A DNA stretch of 5,725 bases from Clostridiales bacterium UBA1770 (GCA_002315325.1 DCGU01000088.1:1-5725), one strand, 5' to 3'; shown: positions 1-5,605, counted from the first letter of the stretch. Notes: generated by a model from the letters alone, not told the origin. A program made the numbers and translations.

Positions 1-20
1 GCCCGTCTGACGGCAGGCCA

Positions 21-350
21 TCACGTCTCCGCGCGTTCGCTCGCGATCTTGTACATGTTCGGGATCATCAGGAGCAGACCCTGAGATGCGGTGAAGGTGG
101 TGGTCAGTGCACCGGAAGCCAGAGAACCGTGAACGGTACCTGCAGCACCGGCCTCGGATTCCATTTCGAACACCTTAACAGGTGCGCCGAAGATGTTCTT
201 CTGACCGGCAGCGGCCCACTGGTCAACGTAGTCAGCCATGGGAGACGAAGGGGTAATCGGATAGATACCCGCAACTTCGGTAAAGGCGTACGATACTGTC
301 GCAGCGGCCTGGTTACCGTCCATGGACTGCTTTTTTCTTTGAATTGCCAT
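21..350 (-). CDS. nifJ: Pyruvate:ferredoxin (flavodoxin) oxidoreductase, N-terminal fragment, frame broken near window edge
   Basis: The enzyme oxidises pyruvate and CoA to acetyl-CoA and CO2, passing electrons to ferredoxin or flavodoxin in the anaerobic cytoplasm. The start is ATG at 350-348, with AAGGAGG at 365-359 eight bases upstream. 109 residues are readable. They hold the domain I substrate/TPP region: the YPITPSSPM motif at residues 30-38, EMESEAGAAG at 62-71, and TASQGLLLMIPNMYKIA at 87-103. The full protein is normally near 1,170 residues. After residue 103 the family sequence stops. Six unrelated codons follow, then TGA at 23-21. In another frame, bases 29-1 resume a recognisable PFOR stretch, GDVMACRQTG. 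About 27 family residues are therefore represented by 14 bases, and the frame is shifted. Identity is secure. Whether the break is a real mutation or an assembly error at a contig end cannot be decided here; I lean to the latter. Confidence 0.9.
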   Translation of the reverse strand: MAIQRKKQSMDGNQAAATVSYAFTEVAGIYPITPSSPMADYVDQWAAAGQKNIFGAPVKVFEMESEAGAAGTVHGSLASGALTTTFTASQGLLLMIPNMYKIASERAET

Positions 351-406
351 GAAACAATCCTCCTTGATATATGATTTAGTATTTTTTTGTAACAATACTG
401 CATATA

Positions 407-435
407 ATAATAGCACAAATTCCTTTAAATGTAAA
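407..435 (-). promoter_or_regulatory. Sigma-70 promoter for the PFOR gene
   Basis: Read on the minus strand, TTTACA (435-430, 5/6 to consensus) is followed after exactly 17 bases by TATTAT (412-407, 5/6). The base triplet TGC just before the -10 gives an extended -10 element. The predicted start is near 400, leaving an untranslated leader of about 50 bases before the strong AAGGAGG site. The block is AT-rich, unlike the flanking coding DNA. Predicted from sequence only. Confidence 0.72.
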
Positions 436-524
436 TATAAAGGCAAGAAAAAGTCAAACTGCAGCGCATCTTTGCGGCTTCGGCACGGGCAAACCGCGTC
501 GTTTGAAAAATCACGGCAGCGGAA

Positions 525-553
525 TTGACAGCAGGACATGTTTATGTTACACT
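525..553 (+). promoter_or_regulatory. Sigma-70 promoter for the DUF554 gene
   Basis: A perfect TTGACA (525-530) is followed by a 17-base spacer and TACACT (548-553, 4/6, keeping the key TA....T). TGT directly before the -10 supplies an extended -10 motif. Transcription would start near 560, about 50 bases before the ATG at 611. It is divergent from the PFOR promoter. A small dyad CAAAC-N6-GTTTG (490-505) lies between the two promoters, and ACGTG repeated with a 7-base period (575-579 and 582-586) lies in the leader; either could bind a regulator. Confidence 0.68.
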
Positions 554-610
554 TATTTCCGTTATTTTATTCCCACGTGAAACGTGATGAAAGAAAAGTG
601 AGATGGTAGT

Positions 611-1345
611 ATGTTCGGACTCGGAACGCTGATTAACACCGGCGCCGTGATTGCCGGGGGCCTGCTGGGCCTGTTTGCCGGAAAATTATTCAATGAAAAA
701 TTACAAAAAATCGTCACGACGGCCATGGGCCTGGCCGTGACCTGTATGAGCCTTGCCGGTATCATCGGCGGCATGCTGGTGCAGAACGCCGACGGCACCT
801 ACGGTACGCGCGGCACCTATATGCTGCTCTTCTCGCTTGTCCTGGGCGGCATCATCGGCCAGATCATCGATATCGACCAGGGGCTAGAACGCTTCGGCAC
901 CTGGCTCAAAGAAAAGACGCATTCGCAGGGCGAGGGCAGTTTCGTGGACGGGTTCCTGGACGCCTCCTGCACCATCTGCATCGGCGGCATGGCCGTGATG
1001 GGTTCCATTATGGACGGCATCAACGGCGATTACTCTATTCTGCTCACCAAGTCCGTCATGGACTTCGTCATCCTGGTGGCGCTGAGTGCCGCCAAGGGGA
1101 AAGGCTGTATCTTCTCCGCCATTCCGATTTTCATTTTGCAGGGCGGCATGACGCTGCTGGCACGCCTCATTGCGCCGCTGCTCACCGACCTGGCCGTTGC
1201 CGACCTGTCGCTGTGCGGTTCCGTTTTAATTCTGTGCGTCGGCCTCAACCTGCTTTGTGACGGCAAGTTCCGCATCAAGGTGGCAAACCTGCTGCCGGCC
1301 ATCGTTCTTGCGGTCGCCGCAGCGTTTATTCCGTTCCTCAACTGA
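611..1345 (+). CDS. DUF554-family integral membrane protein (YqgA/YdfK-like)
   Basis: This is a 244-residue, very hydrophobic inner-membrane protein of the DUF554 family, which includes E. coli YqgA and B. subtilis YdfK. Its biochemical role is not established, and I do not infer one. The family pattern is clear. The glycine-rich N-terminal helix begins at the start (GTLINTGAVIAGGLLGL, residues 5-21). A second segment is near 73-86, followed by DIDQGLERFG at about 88-97. The signature GSIMDGINGDYS is at 131-142, and several hydrophobic segments run through 149-242. Length is normal for the family and both ends look intact. The ATG at 611 is preceded by AAGTGAG (596-602), a mediocre Shine-Dalgarno match at 8 bases; no better in-frame start is seen. 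It stands alone, with its own promoter and a terminator 38 bases after the stop. Confidence 0.9.
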   Translation: MFGLGTLINTGAVIAGGLLGLFAGKLFNEKLQKIVTTAMGLAVTCMSLAGIIGGMLVQNADGTYGTRGTYMLLFSLVLGGIIGQIIDIDQGLERFGTWLKEKTHSQGEGSFVDGFLDASCTICIGGMAVMGSIMDGINGDYSILLTKSVMDFVILVALSAAKGKGCIFSAIPIFILQGGMTLLARLIAPLLTDLAVADLSLCGSVLILCVGLNLLCDGKFRIKVANLLPAIVLAVAAAFIPFLN

Positions 1346-1382
1346 TATACGTGCGCGCATTCATTCCATATGTATATAAAAG

Positions 1383-1411
1383 AGCCATGGCCGTAAGCAG
1401 CCATGGCTTTT
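1383..1411. terminator. Bidirectional intrinsic terminator between convergent genes
   Basis: A perfect 8-bp stem, AGCCATGG (1383-1390) with CCATGGCT (1401-1408), closes a 10-base loop. On the plus strand it runs into TTTTGTGATTT, ending the DUF554 transcript. On the minus strand it runs into CTTTTATAT, ending the helix-turn-helix gene whose stop is at 1437-1439. Both sides have short but real T-runs, as expected where two genes converge on one hairpin. Confidence 0.82.
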
Positions 1412-1436
1412 GTGATTTGGGGATAAACCCACACGT

Positions 1437-1829
1437 TTATCCGATCAACGGGAACCCGTATGCCGATAAATATTCATCCAGCGTATAAATATCCAATTTA
1501 TTCTCCACACAGTAGCGTATGATGAGTGCCTGCGTCGACGAGGACGCCAGGGTGTACCCTGCTTTTTTCAGCAGATATTTGCACTCGTGATTATCCAGCC
1601 CAAGTGCAAAGACAATCTTGAGGCAGGTGTTCAGGGAGGGCGAAAACTCGCCGCCGATCAGCTTTGACCAGGTCTGCTTGGTAATATTCGCCTTGTTATA
1701 CAGCTCCGACGGTTTATTGTCGTAGCCGTACTTGCGCATCAGCTCGTACAGGTAGTCGATGAATTCGACTGCCTTTTCTTTGTTGGCCTTGTGTTTGGCA
1801 ATAAATTGTTCCAGCGTTTCGGTTGGCAT
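1437..1829 (-). CDS. Small helix-turn-helix (XRE-like) DNA-binding protein
   Basis: This 130-residue cytoplasmic protein is probably a transcriptional regulator. Residues 20-36 form a charged helix. Residues 41-77 fit a lambda-repressor-like helix-turn-helix: PSELYNKANITKQTWSKLIGGE, then SLNTCLKIVFALGL. After it comes KYLLKKAGYTLASSS (84-98) and a tail ending SAYGFPLIG (122-130). From memory, the same core and tail (LYxxAxIxxxxxSKI, then LLxxAGYxLxxSS, then a terminal PLxG) form a C-terminal module of larger Firmicutes proteins, for example some with macro domains; here it stands alone. The ATG at 1829-1827 follows AGGGGG (1845-1840) at 10 bases. The gene appears less GC-rich than its neighbours, which may hint at separate ancestry. 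It is preceded by a strong promoter and two candidate operators, so autoregulation is plausible. Its target genes are unknown. Confidence 0.8.
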   Translation of the reverse strand: MPTETLEQFIAKHKANKEKAVEFIDYLYELMRKYGYDNKPSELYNKANITKQTWSKLIGGEFSPSLNTCLKIVFALGLDNHECKYLLKKAGYTLASSSTQALIIRYCVENKLDIYTLDEYLSAYGFPLIG

Positions 1830-1860
1830 AATGCTTCGTCCCCCTAATGCGTAATATGGA

Positions 1861-1903
1861 CATAGATACCCTATGCGGTCTCTTTTTAATAGATGCTGTC
1901 TAT
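1861..1903. promoter_or_regulatory. Two candidate operator dyads in the leader of the HTH gene
   Basis: CATAG-ATACC-CTATG (1861-1875) and ATAGA-TGCTG-TCTAT (1889-1903) are both perfect 5-bp inverted repeats with 5-base centres. They share ATAGAT...CTAT and lie 28 bases apart. The second overlaps the predicted transcription start (about 1897) and abuts the -10 box; the first lies downstream in the leader. This position suits repression of the HTH gene, perhaps by its own product. Inference from symmetry and position only. Confidence 0.4.
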
Positions 1904-1932
1904 ATTATATGCTGTTGTATCGCCGGCGTCAA
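1904..1932 (-). promoter_or_regulatory. Sigma-70 promoter for the HTH gene
   Basis: Read on the minus strand, TTGACG (1932-1927, 5/6) is followed by exactly 17 bases and a perfect TATAAT (1909-1904). The predicted start is near 1897, giving a leader of roughly 68 bases. This is the most consensus-like promoter in the window and shows that the HTH gene is not simply read through from the sigma factor gene upstream. Confidence 0.75.
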
Positions 1933-1994
1933 ATGAAATTCGCAGGTCTGCAGTTTGCAGTTAATAATATTTTGCGTAATATTTCACTTTTTGC

Positions 1995-2010
1995 TGAAAA
2001 GTACTTTACA
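1995..2010. promoter_or_regulatory. Near-perfect 16-bp palindrome in the gap after the sigma gene
   Basis: TGAAAAGTACTTTACA reads as TG-x-AAAGTACTTT-x-CA, with 14 of 16 bases symmetric. It lies 40 bases after the sigma-factor stop and about 60 bases upstream of the HTH promoter. It could be an upstream operator or just an AT-rich dyad. A further small dyad, CTGCA-GTT-TGCAG, is at 1948-1960. No hairpin with a T-run was found in 1830-2049, so I see no clear terminator for the sigma gene. Confidence 0.3.
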
Positions 2011-2049
2011 AATGGGAAAAGTTATGTATTCTTTAAAATCTTAATTGGA

Positions 2050-3165
2050 TTAATTACAATAAAATGCCCGTAGATTATTCGCGGCGCCCTGCACACGTAG
2101 TTTTTTCAATGCTTTCTTTTCTATTTGTCTTATTCTTTCTCGTGTGATATCAAAAACGTCTCCTATTTCCTCCAACGTATGAACGGTACCGTCGACCAGG
2201 CCGTAGCGCAGCTTCAGTACGTCGGCCTCGCGGCTGTCCAATTTGTTCAGTGCCTGCATAATAGCGCGGCGCATCATTTCGCTGTTGACGGCCTCGACGG
2301 GGGATTCTGATTCGGTGTCGGCCAGTATATCGCCCAGGTTTGAATCGCTGTCCTCCCCGCCGACCGGTGCGTCCAATGACGTGACGACCGAAACGTCGGC
2401 CAGTGCCCGTGCGACTTCTTCCGCCGTGATATTCAGCCCCTGTGCTATTTCTTTCGGTGTTGGATCGCGGCCGTTTTCCTGATAAAAAGCCTGTTTGAAT
2501 TTGCCGATGCGGTTTAGTTTATCCCGCATATGGACGGGACGGCGGATGGTGCCGGATAGATTGGCGATGGCGCGCAGCATGGCTTGGCGCACCCACCACG
2601 TGGCGTACGTGGAGAACTGAAAGCCCTGGGTCCAGTCAAAACGGTCTGCAGCCTTCATCAGTCCTATACTGCCCTCCTGTATCAGGTCCTGCAGCGGCAA
2701 TGACTGCCCGATGAGTTTTTTGGCATTTGCCACCACCAAACGCAGGTTGCCCGTGACCAGTTCGTCCTTTGCTTTTTGTGCGTCGTCCAATAGCTTTTGT
2801 ATTTCCTCGGGTGACTTCGGCGGGGCATTTGGATCCGGCTCCGTCTCGGAACGTATTTCAGCGTCCGCAGCGTATGGCTTGGCCGCGGCAATAATCTTGG
2901 CCAGCTCGATGACACGCTCCTCTGTCAGCATAGGTATTTTGCCTATTTCTTTTAGATATAGGCGCACGCTGTTTTCCGTCAATGCATCATCGGTATACTC
3001 TTCCCCGTCCGGCAGATCTATTTCTGCCTCGTTTAGTTCTTCCAGCGCCGCCGTCAAGACGTCCTGTGCTTCGGCCATATCTGCCGCCTGTGGGTCAAAT
3101 TCCCCCATTATTTCGGTTGCTTCAACCGTGTCCGTTTGCTTCGTTTGCTTCTTTTTTGTGCTCAA
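2050..3165 (-). CDS. rpoD: RpoD-like (sigma-70 family) RNA polymerase sigma factor, divergent
   Basis: This 371-residue sigma factor directs RNA polymerase to promoters. The start chosen is TTG at 3165-3163, because AAGGAG (3179-3174) lies 8 bases upstream; the in-frame ATG at 3237-3235 has no ribosome site. Residues 1-60 are a basic patch, then an acidic stretch without the usual region 1.1. Region 1.2 is at 61-92 (SVRLYLKEIGKIPMLTEEE-like). A charged insert of about 33 residues occupies 93-137. Region 2 is at 138-213, with LIQEG (161-165) and FSTYATWW (184-191). Region 3 is at 214-283, and region 4 at 301-357 has ITRERIRQIE (340-349), the helix that reads the -35. Against E. coli numbering, T440, R448, I452, I457 and E458 are replaced by L197, G205, R209, R214 and D215, while Q437, R451 and H455 are kept. 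It could be the lineage's main sigma or a second RpoD paralogue. It is monocistronic here. Confidence 0.88.
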   Translation of the reverse strand: MSTKKKQTKQTDTVEATEIMGEFDPQAADMAEAQDVLTAALEELNEAEIDLPDGEEYTDDALTENSVRLYLKEIGKIPMLTEERVIELAKIIAAAKPYAADAEIRSETEPDPNAPPKSPEEIQKLLDDAQKAKDELVTGNLRLVVANAKKLIGQSLPLQDLIQEGSIGLMKAADRFDWTQGFQFSTYATWWVRQAMLRAIANLSGTIRRPVHMRDKLNRIGKFKQAFYQENGRDPTPKEIAQGLNITAEEVARALADVSVVTSLDAPVGGEDSDSNLGDILADTESESPVEAVNSEMMRRAIMQALNKLDSREADVLKLRYGLVDGTVHTLEEIGDVFDITRERIRQIEKKALKKLRVQGAANNLRAFYCN

Positions 3166-3191
3166 GTTTTTGTCTCCTTTACTGTGGTCAT
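3162..3191 (-). CDS. Possible 9-codon leader peptide coupled to the sigma-factor start
   Basis: ATG at 3191-3189 opens the frame MTTVKETKT and stops with TGA at 3164-3162. The stop overlaps the TTG start of the sigma gene as TTGA. A weak AAGGA (3200-3196) lies just upstream, inside a small hairpin that also covers part of the ATG. The stop-start overlap would suit translational coupling. The sigma gene's own AAGGAG lies inside this frame. So short a frame can occur by chance, so this is only a suggestion. Confidence 0.2.
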   Translation of the reverse strand: MTTVKETKT

Positions 3192-3230
3192 TGCATCCTT
3201 GCAATTGATTCTTCCTGTCCGACACAGGAA
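3190..3230 (-). promoter_or_regulatory. Two small hairpins in the leader of the sigma-factor gene
   Basis: In the minus-strand transcript, TTCCTGT-GTCGG-ACAGGAA (3230-3212, 7-bp perfect stem, 5-base loop) is followed by ATTGCA-AGGA-TGCAAT (3205-3190, 6-bp perfect stem, 4-base loop). The second ends 10 bases before the AAGGAG ribosome site at 3179-3174. Neither has a T-run, so they are not terminators. They may affect leader stability or translation start. I found no convincing minus-strand promoter between 3231 and 3450, so the transcript start is unknown. Confidence 0.4.
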
Positions 3231-3356
3231 ACCGCATCGGTCGATCCCGTCTGTTTTTGCCCGGTCAGAACGTGCCCCCGCCCCGTATGCCGCCGCAAAA
3301 TAAAAGGTTCGGCGTGCGAGAACAGGTCTGTGGGGCAATGATTTTTCTAAAACCCA

Positions 3357-3384
3357 TTGACAAAAACAAAATGGGACTTATATA
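3357..3384 (+). promoter_or_regulatory. Weak upstream promoter candidate toward the GH31 gene
   Basis: A perfect TTGACA (3357-3362) is followed by TATATA at a 16-base spacing (3379-3384) or TATAGG at 18 bases (3381-3386). It lies about 200 bases before the GH31 start. The -35 sits inside an inverted repeat CCCATT-N11-AATGGG (3353-3375), which could be an operator. Given two closer promoters, this one may be minor or unused. Confidence 0.3.
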
Positions 3385-3446
3385 GGAAGTTTCTACTCAA
3401 CTATACACGGAAAGCGGTGAAAATACTTTTTTGATCTAAAAAGAAC

Positions 3447-3475
3447 TTGACTTTTTATAAACGTTATGGTACTTT
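3447..3475 (+). promoter_or_regulatory. Distal (P2) promoter candidate for the GH31 gene with a CG-centred dyad in the spacer
   Basis: TTGACT (3447-3452, 5/6) and, 17 bases later, TACTTT (3470-3475, 3/6) are preceded by TGG, an extended -10. The spacer holds ATAAACGTTAT (3457-3467), an almost symmetric element around a central CG. This resembles operators of LacI-family sugar regulators, including catabolite-response (cre) sites. The match to the full cre consensus is partial. Confidence 0.35.
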
Positions 3476-3494
3476 ACGCGCGTGGGGCGGCCTA

Positions 3495-3523
3495 TTGTAT
3501 CGCCTATACGCTTATGATATAAT
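3495..3523 (+). promoter_or_regulatory. Proximal (P1) extended -10 promoter for the GH31 gene
   Basis: A perfect TATAAT (3518-3523) preceded by TGA forms an ideal extended -10. The -35, TTGTAT (3495-3500), is only 3/6 at 17 bases, as is common when the TGn element is present. The predicted start is near 3530, leaving a leader of about 60 bases that contains a palindrome and GGAGG at 3573-3577. Confidence 0.7.
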
Positions 3524-3529
3524 AGTGGC

Positions 3530-3543
3530 AGCGGCATGCCGCT
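3530..3543. promoter_or_regulatory. Perfect 14-bp palindrome at the predicted GH31 transcription start
   Basis: AGCGGCATGCCGCT is fully self-complementary and begins at the predicted +1 of the proximal promoter. A dimeric repressor bound here would block transcription, which suits a sugar-inducible glycosidase. In RNA it has no unpaired loop, so a DNA-binding site is more likely than a hairpin. No regulator with a predictable match is present nearby. Confidence 0.45.
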
Positions 3544-3589
3544 ATCCATATCGATTACGTAATGATACAAACGGAGGATAGATAATACT

Positions 3590-5605
3590 ATGAGTATGAC
3601 GTTCCTTTCCTGTGACAACACCTATTTCACTTTCGAAACCCACGGTGTCACCTGCCGCCTGTCCTTTACGGGCAACCACGGCTGGCGTCTGCAGACCATG
3701 CAGGCCGACGGCACGTTCGACGACTACGGTGCCGGCCAGGTATTGGCACGGGATTTAAAAGAAACACCCTATCTCGTCACCGAACCCATTTCCATGGCCG
3801 AGCTTGAGGCGGGCAACGAATATATTTTGGGTGCCGTTGACGGCAGCATTGCGCACCTCACGGGCAAGCCATTCTGTTTGACCTTTACCTCAGCATCCGG
3901 CCGTATCGGCGCCGTCATCACCCGCATCAGCGTGGTATGGAAAGGCACCGTCACGGTGCACGGTTCGTATCAGCCGTCCGAGCGCATCTACGGTACCGGT
4001 GAACGCTTTAACCGCGTCAACCAGCGCGGACAGTCGCTCAAACTCTACGCCCGCGACGAATGGGCACAGTGGAAGGGCAACAGCTACACGCCGATCCCCG
4101 TGTTCCTGTCCTCCCTCGGCTACGGTCTGTTTATGAACCGCTGGGAGTTCCAGGAAGTGGAACTGGATTCCCGTTTTGACGGTTCGTGGGATATCTGCGT
4201 CAAGCAGGACGCCCCGATCGACCTATACGTTTTTGCCTCCGACAACCCAGCCGACACGCTGTACGGTTACAGCGCCATCTCGGGTTTTGCCCCCGAGCCG
4301 GCGCCCTGGGCATACGGCACACAGGTCTGCCGCTTCTGGCCAGACTTTGCTACGACCGATGGTGTGCGCGCCATGGCCAAGGCCTATGACGAGAATAACT
4401 TCCCTTTCGACGCCTGCATTATGGAGGGCTGGGAAGCCTACGCACCCGAGCAGGTGGCCGACCTGGCACAATTAATCAAAGAATTTGAGGCGCGCGGCAA
4501 GCATATCATGCTGTACCAGGCCTGCGCCGTACCGCCCCCCAACGCAGCATCCGCCTACGGTATGAAGGACGAATACCTGTTGCACCGTCAGCGCGACGGC
4601 GCAACGGCCCTGCCCGAAGTGGAGAGCTACAACCCCGCCGATAACCCCGACGGCAACGGGCATGCCCGCCCCTACGTGGATATCACCAACCCACAAGCGT
4701 GGAAATGGTGGACCGAGGGCCTGTGGGGCGCCAACATGAAAGCCGGCGTGCGCGGCTGCAAGATTGACTTCTGCGAGCTTTTGCCCGACAACGAGCCCAT
4801 CGCCTTTTACGACGGCCGTAAGACCCCGGGCGCGCACCACTGGTATCCCACGCTGTACAACACGCTGATGTACCGCCTGTATAATTCGCAGCCCGGCGGC
4901 GGTTTGAATCTGTCCCGCGGCGGCGGTATCGGCGCTCAGCGTTACCCCTTCATTTGGGCAGGTGACCAGCGCCGCGAATGGTTCTTCCTAAAGTCCGCGA
5001 TTCGTTCCGTCCTGTCCGCAGGTCTTTCCGGTCTGCCCTTCCTGTCCTACGACGCTTCGGCCTATATGCCCGCCGAGGACAAGGAATCCGACCCCGAGCC
5101 CGAAGTTTTCATCCGCGGTATCGAATACACGGCCTTCATGGTCAACATTCAGACGCACGGCAAGGTGATGCGCCCCACCGATTTCGAGGCGCCGATTCGC
5201 AACCTCTACCGCATTTATGCCACCATTCACGACCGTCTGCGCCCCTACTTGGTGGAACAGGGCAAGATTGCCTGCAAGACAGGCATGCCGCTGGCACGCC
5301 ACCTGATGCTGTGGGACAACGCGGACGAAAAGTGCCTGGACTGTGAGGACGAGTACATGCTGGGCGACGCATTCCTGATTTGCCCGGTCCTGGACAACGT
5401 CGACAAGCGCGACGTCTACCTGCCGCGCGGCCACTGGCGCGATCTCAACACCGGCAAGGTGTACGAAGGCAAGACGACCATCGCGGGGTACTACGCCCCC
5501 CTGCACCGCATCCCTGTCTTCGTGAACGTTGACAGTGATTCAAAGGCGCTGGGAGACGTTTTGGAAGCGATTAAACCTCTCGTTGATGAGATTAATGCGT
5601 TGTAA
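3590..5605 (+). CDS. Glycoside hydrolase family 31 enzyme (alpha-glucosidase/alpha-xylosidase-like), complete
   Basis: This 671-residue enzyme hydrolyses an alpha-linked sugar by a retaining double-displacement mechanism. It has no signal peptide, so it probably acts in the cytoplasm on imported oligosaccharides. An N-terminal beta domain carries YGTGERF (134-140). The (beta/alpha)8 barrel has KIDFCE (391-396), where D393 matches the catalytic nucleophile of the KxDxxE motif (KTDFGE in E. coli YicI). LSRGGGIGAQRYPFIWAGD follows, with R443 and D459 as the expected acid/base. H523 matches the conserved subsite -1 histidine. The C-terminal beta domain has DEYMLGDAFLICPVL and PLHRIPVFV near the end. 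Two departures from common GH31 enzymes are E279 where an Asp is usual (xxDxxW) and SYDASAY (486-492) where SHDIGGF-type sequence is usual. The substrate therefore cannot be named. The ATG at 3590 follows GGAGG (3573-3577) at a longish 12 bases. It is preceded by tandem promoters and stands alone. Confidence 0.9.
   Translation: MSMTFLSCDNTYFTFETHGVTCRLSFTGNHGWRLQTMQADGTFDDYGAGQVLARDLKETPYLVTEPISMAELEAGNEYILGAVDGSIAHLTGKPFCLTFTSASGRIGAVITRISVVWKGTVTVHGSYQPSERIYGTGERFNRVNQRGQSLKLYARDEWAQWKGNSYTPIPVFLSSLGYGLFMNRWEFQEVELDSRFDGSWDICVKQDAPIDLYVFASDNPADTLYGYSAISGFAPEPAPWAYGTQVCRFWPDFATTDGVRAMAKAYDENNFPFDACIMEGWEAYAPEQVADLAQLIKEFEARGKHIMLYQACAVPPPNAASAYGMKDEYLLHRQRDGATALPEVESYNPADNPDGNGHARPYVDITNPQAWKWWTEGLWGANMKAGVRGCKIDFCELLPDNEPIAFYDGRKTPGAHHWYPTLYNTLMYRLYNSQPGGGLNLSRGGGIGAQRYPFIWAGDQRREWFFLKSAIRSVLSAGLSGLPFLSYDASAYMPAEDKESDPEPEVFIRGIEYTAFMVNIQTHGKVMRPTDFEAPIRNLYRIYATIHDRLRPYLVEQGKIACKTGMPLARHLMLWDNADEKCLDCEDEYMLGDAFLICPVLDNVDKRDVYLPRGHWRDLNTGKVYEGKTTIAGYYAPLHRIPVFVNVDSDSKALGDVLEAIKPLVDEINAL

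Noticed and set aside
351..539. In-frame extension of the PFOR reading frame to an ATG at 539
   Set aside because: The extra 63 residues are cysteine-rich, unlike the family N-terminus, and cross the predicted promoter. ATG at 350 has a perfect AAGGAGG.
1873..2073. 66-codon plus-strand frame in the gap
   Set aside because: It overlaps the HTH promoter and operators and the end of the sigma gene, has no ribosome site and an unconvincing protein.
3133..3150. Direct repeat of CGTTTGCTT in the sigma gene start
   Set aside because: It encodes the Lys/Gln/Thr-rich N-terminus and is only two copies, so it is simple coding redundancy.
2711..3208. Plus-strand serine-rich frame opposite the sigma gene
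   Set aside because: Low-complexity mirror of the sigma coding strand.
3166..3237. Longer sigma factor from ATG at 3237
   Set aside because: No ribosome site precedes it, the extra residues match no sigma region and cross two leader hairpins. TTG at 3165 has AAGGAG at 8 bases.
3346..3375. Minus-strand terminator CCCATT-N11-AATGGG followed by TTTT
   Set aside because: The stem is short and AT-rich with an 11-base loop, and no minus-strand gene lies upstream to be terminated. It may instead be an operator around the upstream -35.
3436..3621. 61-codon minus-strand frame
   Set aside because: It covers the GH31 promoters and start, has no family resemblance and no ribosome site.
4472..5506. Long minus-strand frames opposite the GH31 gene
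   Set aside because: They are antisense frames expected from GC-rich third positions of a clearly real gene. Their proteins show no family motifs.
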